From positions 367,290-431,289 of the forward strand of contig JBBHKE010001684.1 of the NCBI GenBank assembly GCA_037447655.1: DNA of 64,000 nt, written 5' to 3'. The position numbers and the translations under genes were made by a program. Positions within the stretch are counted from its first letter, which is position 1. Every line of letters begins with the position of its first letter. The notes beneath the pieces are model-generated. The model did not search any database. It was not told the DNA's origin and worked only from the letters and a program-made list of their open reading frames with translations. This document shows, piece by piece, positions 35,359 to 45,300 of the stretch. Origin of the DNA: Zygnema cylindricum. Taxonomy: Eukaryota; Streptophyta; Zygnematophyceae; Zygnematales; Zygnemataceae.

Positions 35359-35937
35359 GGCTGGAGAACTCCTTCACACCAGCGTGGGTGGGGAAAGAGG
35401 AAAATGAAGGGGCGGCTCGAGGCAATATAGAACCAACGGAGGGTGCAGCCAGATTGCACGGAAGGGTTCAGATGCGTCCGGGAGATTACAAACTTCTCAA
35501 AAGTTTTTTAGTAAACCCTTGAAAGGCTTCAACCATGCAGCACGCTGTATGGGCATGTATGTTCTCATCCGTACATTGTCACAAGTACATAACGCTAAGT
35601 ATAGCACATTACATAAATTTACTGTAACTGTTCGACGCTAGTTTTACGATCAGATCTACTATTTGTAATCCAGTCCGTTGTAGAATTTAGGATTCAAGGT
35701 TCTGATTTTGTATCATTGTCAGCGCGTTTTCTAGAACCCCAGTAGATGGTTGGGTCTTAGGTAGTGAGGAATAGTGTTGTTTTGGTATTTAAAGGGGTTC
35801 TGACAATGGTGTTGTCAATTTTACCATGCGAAATCAATTTTACCATGGGAAATCAATTTTACCATGGGAATTAAGCATCAACTGTTTCATGCATAGTTGT
35901 TCAATTCGCGCAATTTTTTCCTTTTTTAGTGTTGTGT
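35359..35937. other. RPL17 5' leader and upstream region
   Basis: On the coding strand, the first ~90 nt upstream of the ATG are pyrimidine-rich (CTTCATTTTCCTCTTTCCCC) and probably 5' UTR. Further upstream no TATA box is certain. TTTTACCATG is repeated three times at 35819-35866 (tandem ~20-bp unit). Confidence 0.45.
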
Positions 35938-36388
35938 ATCGGCAGGGTTTTGCCGATAATCGATATGTACTCTTTTTGGCCAGCCGATTATTGATATGTG
36001 CTTTTTTTTGGCTTGCCGATAGTCGATATATTGGCACGTTTTATCGAAACTGGTGTTATCGCCGATAAGAAAACGATAATATCAGTTTTTTATAACTATT
36101 GGCGATATTTGTATGGTTTGTACCGTACAATTGTACGGTTTATTCCGTCGTACTGAACCGTCGTTATTCCGTTACACAGCTTACGGAACAGATTGCTACA
36201 CGTGGCATGCCATGCTATAACAGTGAAAAATATAATACAGTATATTATAAAGTACTATTATATAGCGTACTATATTTTCCCCACTTATCGCCGATAAGGA
36301 TTTTTTTGGTCTCGGAGCAATATATCCCAAACCAATAACTATCAGTATCGGTGTTATCGCGATAAATTTCTTGTGGATACACAACAGT
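35938..36388. mobile_element. ATCGAT-rich terminal-inverted-repeat element, copy 3
   Basis: Starts AGTGTTGTGTATCGGC and ends GGATACACAACAGT. The interior has GATAATCGATATG and TTATCGCCGATAAG hairpin strings as in the copy at 2407-3313. No coding region. Confidence 0.6.
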
Positions 36389-38386
36389 ATTTTTTACGAT
36401 TTCTAAGTATTATTCGTTAGTTCTATACTTGTCGTAAATCTCGTTAAGTTTTTACTGTACGGAACACTGAACAGGAAATTGTACGGAAACAGACATGGTC
36501 GCTGGTTTGTGGTTCAGCGCCGAGGTTGCCGTCGCTGGTTTTTTCACTTTCGCTGGTTTTTTACTTTTTTTACTGTGTTGAAAATTTTAAATTTTAAGCT
36601 TGAAAATTCAAACTTCGAAAATAGAACGGGAATGTACGGATACCTAATCGGTTAACGATTTTCTAAAATTGATAAATGTGAATCAAGCGTGTTATTCACA
36701 CGTTCGTTTTGTGCGTAATATGCGATTTGAACAACTATGGTTGCATGTGTAATTGCTAACGTGTGTGGATGTCGCTAGTATCAAAGCTTGGCCAAGGCTA
36801 AAGTTCGTGAGTGAAGAGAGTGCAAGTCAATTGTTTCACATGTACTATGGAAATTTGGTTTTAGAGCTCGACCAAGGCACAACATTTTTGCATATTGGGA
36901 ATGTGGCTGAGGTGAGTCACAAGATTCTATCATTGTGTTCTTTATAAGACAAGAATGGTAAACTAGCAAAAGGCACGCAGAAAAGGTCAAAAATGGAGCA
37001 ATGATTAGCCAACTACGTTAGATATGGAGTTGATCTAGTTGCACAAGGCGATGATCCTTTTTATACAGGGCCATTGTTTGTTTTATGACCAAGGAGGACA
37101 AAGGTTTTCTACAATCAAGAAATCGCGAAGGGTCTTCAAGGGAGTATCTATGATCAAAATGGAAACTTGTGTCCTCAAAGGAGGTTGTGTGGTCAAATGG
37201 GAACTTCCAATGACGGAGGTTTTTGATGAGTAGTTTTAAATATTTCGAGAAGAACATGAGGACGAATCACATCTTCTAATAATAGGATGTTATTTTTGTG
37301 GGCAAAGTAGCCACATGGATTAATATTTTCTCTAACTATGAATATCGAATACTCCATGAATGACTTTCTGTTACTTACAAGGATGAGAGTCATTTTGGAC
37401 TTGGGGCTATTCGGGCTCAGCATGTTGCCTCGAGGCCTGAAAATGTGATGGCTTATAAAGAACTTGCCTCAAGGGCTGAAGATGTGATGGCTTATAGAGA
37501 ATTTGTCTGACTCCCGTAGATATAGGATGCTTACATATTGATGCATTTAATCTACTTAAGGCGGCCAGCATGACGATGCACGGGTCTCCGGGCCAACATG
37601 ACAGGTGCATGCGTATGGTGTACAAATATGAGACATCCATTCATTCAACAGAAGCCATTCTGTTTTCAAACTAGCACCGTTTGTCCAATACTAATAGTGC
37701 TGAAGTGTTCCTAAGCATTCGGTAATAAATAGAGAATTCTGAAACTTACGAACTTACATAACACAAGAAACAAAGAACAACTCAGCAGTAACTGGTACAT
37801 TGTAGGAGTTACACTACACCATGTGTCTCTATTATTGTTAATGCTTTTTTTGCCACTTGAATCAGATTTTTTCCACAGTGAAGCGTAATGTGCTATTGTA
37901 TTGCTGAGCTCAAACCGTAATCAAGGAGAAACAAACCATAAACAAGGGGATTACAAACCATAAACAAGGAGATTATACAACAGAAACATCAACTCAAAAC
38001 AGAAAATCAAATAATGACAAATTTGACTTCCGCTCTCAGGAGAACATTGTTGTCGAAATAAATCCATACAAAAGTTAATTCCACCTTCAAGAATTTGACT
38101 TTCTCTCAGAAGCTTGTCCTATCCCATTTTCATCTCCCACTTACGCAGAAGACCAGACTTAAAAATAACAGATATATACTCAGGTATAGCTATTATATAG
38201 GTAAAATAGTCGTTGGAGTCCTTAACACAAGGACACAATAGGGTCAACATTATTAAGACAGCCTGGGAACGTTTTTGAATGCTCCTAAAAACAATCAGCT
38301 CTTGGATCTTTGAACTTTTTTGATTTTTTATGCCTTGTGATTGAAGGAACGAGGAAAAAGTTAAGAAAAACTCAGATTCCAAGTAT
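36389..38386. other. intergenic between RPL17 and the sirtuin exons, no gene recognised
   Basis: 36498-36560 is GC-richer and resembles (inverted) the repeat near 26600-26830. A CTATTAG-family-like end (CTACACCATGTGTCTCTATT) lies at about 37815. The plus frames at 36753-36947 and around 37369-37507 have no recognisable domain; the latter spans a 2 x 39-bp repeat. Confidence 0.4.
37427..37504 (+). repeat. two tandem 39-bp units, frame-compatible
   Basis: Units 37427-37465 and 37466-37504 differ at about five bases. Both are open in one plus frame as 13-residue repeats (ASRPENVMAYKEL and ASRAEDVMAYREF) in an open stretch that starts after a stop at about 37360 and ends with TGA at 37508-37510. 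No family recognised. Confidence 0.6.
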
Positions 38387-40879
38387 TCAAACTTGAGCCG
38401 AATCATTTTTTACACGGCTGCGGAAAAAATGTACATTTACATATTTATATTCATATGTTATATATATATCCTTCAAACTAGTTAGGTTTTAGTTCCTCAA
38501 AGGTCCAATTCCGACCTTACCTTGTCATAGGTTTTGGAAAGGAGACACGATTCCGAACACATCTGGACCTCTTCCTTTTGAAAACCACAACCGTATCTTT
38601 TTGTGTCTCTTCTGTATCGTCCGTTAAACTGATGACTTCATCTTTCACCTGCCATCCCATTCATCCAGCAAGAAGACAGCTCATTAGGTACCATCTTTTG
38701 TTTTCTGTTTTTTTTTTTTGTTTAAATTGAGCTTAATGTACAACAACACCAGCTTGCTGTCAGGTCAAATGGCCAACAGAAGCACACAGTAATACTTATG
38801 CTAATTAACATTAATTTATCATTTTAATGCTGTTTTTGTTTATTTAGTTTTCACAGAGAACGTAGATCTGATAAGAAAGTGATGTCAGACTACGACAAAA
38901 AGACAAGATAGAATATGACCTTACTGTTCATCACTTACAGTTTGTAGTTCAACAGATTCTCAAACTATTCATCAGTTGTTATTATGAGTGAGCTCTGAGA
39001 TTGTTTTAAAAAGAGACATCCATAGTCGCCCATGGTGAACCAACTGGTGACCTGTGAATGATATCTTCTCAATACAAGGAAGCTGGGGAAATGTTAAGCA
39101 TATTTTGCAAAAATATGCAAACAAACTTCACGAAGCGTCTATATCACAAAGCACAAAGTAGTGAAGTCAAAGGTATAGCCATCAATTCATAACCTAGGAA
39201 AGAATGTTTCTGTGAACACACTCGTCGCAATCCCACGAAATACCATCAGAACAGGGGACAAAAACTTCAGGCTTTCTTCAATTTGCCTGACTGTCCGTAC
39301 GCTACTGCAAATGGCAGTGGGACTAAATTATGCCAAGATAAACCAACAGAAATATCACAACAACTTTCACCACAAGCCTCTGTTATCTGTACCTCCTTGC
39401 CCCGTTGACATGAGCAACCCATTGAGCCAGAAGCTTCCCAGTTACATTCCTAATTTTGTAAAGATTCGACAGCAGTTCGCACAATCTTGCAGCAACATAT
39501 GATGATAATATTACTGCCCTTTAAGGCGTTAATATACTATTGACAGCACCAGAAAAAACTTATGTTTCATTATGGTCTTGTACAGTTTTGTGAGTAACAA
39601 TACATCTAGTTACTCACAAAACTGTACAATTACTGATAAAATGTGAGTAAACGTCCATACTTTAATTCACCTGCGATGCTTTTGAATTTGAAGCTCTTTA
39701 CATTAATGTAGCATCTGAAATGCTCACTAAAACCATAGTGAAATTACATGGCAATTGCACTATCACAATTTACACTCATTACATGGCTAATCGTAGAGTT
39801 TTGTGAGTAACCGTACGTACGTTTACTCAAAAAATTGTCCATATTGTACAATTACTCACGTTTTACCCAGAAAACAAGAGGGTAAATTTTGATAGTGTAA
39901 TACATTCTCAGATAGTATTGTACAACCGAAGCCTGTATTTTGGTGAATTCTCAGATTCCCATAAACAACTACACTATGGATCGCTATTAGCCTTAAGAAA
40001 TAATTGGTCTGAAGACAGTTTTAGTGTTAATAATCTTAATTCCAGTGCAAATGATGTGGACAATTTTGAACCGCTTAAATGCGATTTTGTGGTCACAGGA
40101 CAAAAATTACCGGGACCGAATTAATGTTAATATCGCTAACAGTGATTCACAGTGTACTATAACCCTCCTGAAACAAGCTCGCAAAATTTTGTGAGCTGTA
40201 AACAGAGCGAAGTGAAAGATAGGAGAAAGAAAACGTTACATGCCTGACAATTTGTGGCGTCCTTCACCTCAGAAAATAAAAATGATGGGGGCACACATAG
40301 AAAGAACTTTCATTTTCAGCCCAACCAATCACAGATGAAGCAGGACAAGGAGAGCGTAATTGAAGGTAAAATTTTTACAAATGTTACAAAAGAAAAAAAA
40401 TGGACATACTATTGCAAATACATCCCATGGTCAATTATTTCACTTTAGCCTTCCTACACCAGCGAAAGTAAAACGGGCACATAAAGAAGGAGAGACTCTA
40501 ATTTGATTTCCTTAAAAAAAACAAAAGTCAAAAATGTCAGAAACACGAATGAATCTGACTGATGTTGCCTTCGTAAGTCATAGCAGAGATGTCTAAAATT
40601 AATAATGTCAAGTTGAGACACGTGATGTTTGCGAATAGATGATGACAAGTTTGAACTCACCATCCAATGCAATATGGGTTCACGTGACATCCTCAAAATA
40701 GGGTCATCTTTCGAATGGTACTCTGGTATAGGAACGTTTAGCATTGACGCTAACTTTCCCATGACATCATCAATACGGGCACAAATTTTTAAATCGGCAA
40801 AACGATCTTGCGACGTCCATTGAAGGTTCACAATTGCCATTTTTTTCCCTAACCTTGGGAGCTTATTAGCAGGAGGAAC
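38387..40879 (-). CDS. SIRT7-like sirtuin (class IV), C-terminal exons only
   Basis: The main exon is 40879-40661 (73 codons, acceptor ATTGCAG, donor GTGAGT). It reads VPPANKLPRLGKKMAIVNLQ, then WTSQDRFADLK, then ARIDDVMGKLASMLNVPIPEY, then DDPIL. This matches, from memory, the end of the sirtuin catalytic domain of SIRT7 (YIVNLQWTPKD..A.LK....DDVM..L...L...IP.Y...DPI), better than SIRT6-type. Sirtuins are NAD-dependent protein deacylases of the nucleus or nucleolus. A likely next exon in phase is 38648-38521, with a basic cluster (FKRKRSRCVRNR) that could be a nuclear/nucleolar signal. The last exon may be 38417-38387, ending in TGA. The NAD-binding and catalytic-His exons should lie upstream but are not seen before the LRR gene begins, so this may be a truncated gene. 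Downstream exon choice is tentative. Confidence 0.6.
39579..39628. repeat. perfect 20-bp stem hairpin
   Basis: TGTACAGTTTTGTGAGTAAC (39579-39598) and its exact inverse (39609-39628) around a 10-bp loop. Related GTGAGTAA strings recur at 39645-39650, 39803-39811 and 39853-39858. It lies in the presumed intron of the sirtuin fragment. Confidence 0.9.
39970..40156. mobile_element. 187-bp CTATTAG-family MITE
   Basis: Left TACACTATGGATCGCTATTAG; right end inverted reads TACACTGTGAATCACTGTTAG. The TA at each outer edge is compatible with a TA target. It lies within the presumed sirtuin intron. No coding capacity. Confidence 0.65.
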
Positions 40880-42349
40880 CTGCAATACCACAAACATCAG
40901 CAGTCAGCCCACAACATTCGGAAACAGTACTTGTTCGCAGTTTAAAACAAGAAGATGACAGGAGAAAAGATGGAAAGTCCTTCCAGATACAATGGAAAAA
41001 AACATAACCCTTTCAAAAAGAGCTGCATTTGAATTTCCATCATACACAAAGGACGTTTTTGTTTGCAAAAAAATCCGAAAAACCTAACACTTAGTGGCTA
41101 TACCGAAATGTTCTCAGCAATACATCATTTTGCAGAGAAAAGTCACTTAAGGTCTGCAACTCTGTGGAAATTTCCATAGATTTAAAGTGCCTTAAGATTA
41201 AATCAAATTGCTTTCATGCAACAAAACACAAATCCTACAATCGGAGATGCTTACTGATTCAAATAGTAACAATAAAAAAAAGAGCCATAAATTTCCACTG
41301 CCGCTAGTCACTGACGAGAATTTCATTACAATAGAAGTCTGGGTGTGATGAAAAGAGCTAATTAACAAACACCCAAAAAAAATTGTCTGCAATTCTCCCG
41401 CGAGAATTTACCAGTTAGAAATGCAAAATCAGATGAATCATTAATCACATGAAAAAAAACATTCCGTGAATTAGTCAAGAATATGACTTTTAGACCTTTC
41501 TGATTAGTCAGTTAGCTCTCAGAAATTACTCATCGTCTTTCGAACCACATTCGAACAAGAGAGTCCACCAAAGGTTTGTGACGGAGGGGCACAGGAAATC
41601 TACTCGCAAAAGGGTCATCTTAATCCTTGTTTTAAACCGCATAGGACCTTCTCCTTCCCATAAGATCACCAGGGAACATACCTTTCCATAAAAAAGTGGG
41701 TTTAGATAAGTTTCTCAGAAGACAAAGGATACCCCTACAAGAGAATCACCAGAGTCTGTATTTTAAGACGATGTTGGGACTTCTTCCCACAAAAGAATAA
41801 TCCTAGGAAACCGTGTTTCCGTGCACAGGGAATCTTCCTAAAAAAGAAACACTGTTGTTGCATTTCTTTCCACAAATAGGCCTAAAACGTTGTTTGACAG
41901 GGAATGTTCCTATGAGAAGGCCACCTGTGTCTAAAACCACGTGGCATTTATTTCCGCAAAAGGGTCGCCATGCTTTGAGTCTGAGAACAACGGGATACCA
42001 TTCCACAAGGTGTGCTTTTAGATATTTTTAAAGTTCCTACCTGAGAACACGAGAAATTTATTCCAACCAAAAAACCAGCCAAAAGCTGTGTAAACCAGAA
42101 AGGCTCTTCCCATAAAAGGGTCACAGAAGTGCGTTTACGAGCCCAACATTTCTTCCCACAGGAGGTTCGGGCTAGAACTGTGTCTGAGAGCACAGGGAAT
42201 TTTCCTCACCCAGGTCTATGTATGAGAATTTGGGTCATTTTTTCTAAAAGGGGTTCAGCAAAAGTCTGGGAAAAGGATAGAGATGTTCTTGATAAAATTT
42301 CATTATGCCAAATGATAAAATAAACTAATAAATGATTATCACAACTCAC
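40880..42349. other. region between sirtuin and LRR exons, with a degenerate repeat array
   Basis: No sirtuin core exon or LRR/kinase exon could be found here on the minus strand. From about 41580 to 42290 the + strand carries recurrent blocks of two types, roughly TTCCCACAAAAGGGTC and GAGAACACAGGGAAT, at irregular 40-90 bp spacing. It looks like an old, decayed tandem array. Confidence 0.4.
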
Positions 42350-45300
42350 ACGTCCTCTAGCCTTTTCAGGTTTCCAAAACTCGTAGGTATGGTGCCCATC
42401 AAATTGTTAGACGATAAATTTCTGAAACAACACGGGAACATAAGGATGGGAGTGTAAGGAGCAAAGTTTAAATTTTTCCTCCTTTAACATTGATCAATAT
42501 TTTTAAACATTTCAACTTCAAAAATGCCATAAAGTCATTGGTTATTGCATTGTTGCTTCAAAGTCATTGGTCAATGCAGCATCAGTTATCTCTTAAATCA
42601 ATTGAAAAAACAAAATCAACTTACATAATTCTCAACCTGTTAAGGTTGCCTATATCCAGAGGTAGGGTCTCGTTGAAGTTGTTCTCATCTAAATACCTGA
42701 CGCATCCATTTGCAAAAGTCATTTCACCTCATAAACACTAATAAACCTCACCTCAGACTGGCACAGGACTTGATCCCTGGCAAAAATGTGAAGATAGGAT
42801 TTTACAAACCGTCTGACAACGTAGACACACAAATCGATATTTTTTGACAGAAATAAAGTAAAGAATGCGTATCAAGCAAAAATAATATTAGAGCATATGC
42901 AAAACTTACAGCTCTTGGAGCCTTGATAGACTCATCAAAACAGAGGGGATGGAACCTATCAGGTTGTTATTGGAAAGGCGCCTGTCCAAAAAACAAGTAA
43001 ATTAAGCAAAGCATAGTACGATTAACATTTAGATCACATAGAGTAGGGCAGTCCTCCTATGTCACTACAACCAGAGGTGGCTAGACTTTCCTAGTAAGTT
43101 TTATATGGTATGGTTTGTATGATTTATTTTTAAAAGAAACCATTGTTTGCTAAGCGAAGAGTTACATATGAAGCGATACAAGGTGTCAGTTCTTCATCTA
43201 GACATCCCAAAACGTATAACTAATCTCTAGATGGCTATTTGACATTCCCATGTGACCCAAAGTCCATTGCCAAGTCACAATACTATGTTTTTTTCTCTTA
43301 AAGGAAATAAGAACCAACTCACAACACTTTGAGACTTGTCAAGTTTTGAACTGCTGTGGGAATTCCACCTGTTAATTGATTGTCCGTAAGATTCCTGTCA
43401 TAAACCAGAAAACCATACACATTGTTTCATGCACGTTCTCTTGCTTTTTCATTCAGTGTCAAAGATGAGTTATTCATTTGATCTCTTTCTAATTCTAATT
43501 TTCATCTTATCTAGAATGGACCATATTGTTACTTGGAACTTTGTCCCTTTGTGTTTTGGGGGTAATATCCACTCTAAACTGTCAAAGATTATCGTCCAAC
43601 AGCGATTAACACGTTTTTTGTGTTTACATGCATTGTATAGAGGGATCATGTTGTTTTCAATGTCTGTTTCATAAAAATTCATTGTGAATCCACAATTGTA
43701 CGGCTGAAACAGCCCCAGAGTATGGAATCGCATATTAGCTGGGATTTTGCTTTTAGATGGTTTCACCGTAATAGACGAAGATTAGCCTTTGCCCATTAGG
43801 GGCTTCCTTTGTCATTATTGTTGTGTACGCAGTCGATCCCATACTCACTTGTTCCTCTCTTGGCATCATTATTAGTGCAAAAACTACGCTATATTGACAA
43901 CTCTCTATCACAAACTTAGTTGAATTAGAAGAGGCATCCTCGTTCCCAGAGATCGGCCAAACCCCACACTAAAAATGAATTTACAAATACACATTACATA
44001 CATCCTTCTCAAACACAGGATGGTTGATTGCTCTTTACAGTTATGGTACGTAGCCCCGAAGGGCATGACCAAGGGAAAATCATGTGCTATGTCGGTCCAT
44101 AGTAGAAAGGATTCTACACCCCACGCTTGCTATTCGGCTGGATATTGCAGTGGTCGCTGGCTGATTTAGCCGATTCGTTCAGCGGATGACGAATGCTTAC
44201 CTTCAAGAGGCCAAGCGGCTATTACATTAACTTAAAGGAATGAATTCTCTCTCCCTTACTCCGGTGCCCCTTTTCCCGTCCTCACCAGCAATTGAGACAG
44301 CGATTGAGGGGGAGATTTTGATACCCGCCGCTCCACCCCGGGCGTTTGCTTCTCTTTGAATAGCATTTTCTTCTCTTGGTCATTTCAAAAGCAACCTACC
44401 GTGGCTTTTTCATTAACGGCGACGAAATACATGGCGGCTAGAGAGGTCACTAAGGAAGCAAGTTGGCTTCTAACCCTTCCCCTTAATCTTCACATTTCCC
44501 AGTCTCAACTGCCTATCATTTCCACCGACATGCAGGCGCCCACGCCCTTCACCACAATCAGTTCCATCATCGCGGTACGGAACACATCGACATTGAATAC
44601 TATTTTACTCGGAAAACAATTAAGGAAGGATCCTCAGCTCCTCCGTTGCCCCGCCTGCCGCCAAGTGGCCGGCCATCTCATGAAAGGGCTCCATCGACCT
44701 CACGTCAAGTCTCTTCGGCGGGTCTTCAGAAGTTAAAATTGGGGGCAACGCTACTTGGAACTTTGTCCCTTTATGTCTCGCAGCTTAACTTCCTCTATTT
44801 ATTTTCACTATACTTCCGTTCTTCTCTGTACATTTTCCTCTCTCCCTTACCTATCGTAAGCATTTGTTTTTCATTCCTGCTGGCAATATGTAATCTCTGC
44901 AGGAATTATTGTTTTTGTTTTTTCTCTGACGGCAGACTCTAACTGCAATTGGAATCACCTTTTTATTCAGTAGTAAACAGTAAACTTATAGCTGCGATAT
45001 TTCTTTTTGTCCTTTTGGACTCTTCTTTCGCACTGACGACAACACTAGAATAGTGTATTTTTGTCTTTTTGTGTAGATTCTTATCTTGATTTTCACGTTC
45101 TTTTGCAGGCAGTCATCTAGTCCTTAGCACACAATTAACAGTGTTAATGTTCTACGCCTACAAAAAGATGAGACCCTGTCTCAAAACAATCACTTCAATA
45201 TGGAAACTCTGCCTTTGTCTTTCCTTGTCTATTGTCTATATCATGAGTGATCTATTACCTTCAGCTATACATTCTGATTCCAAATATTCCTTCTGTTTTT

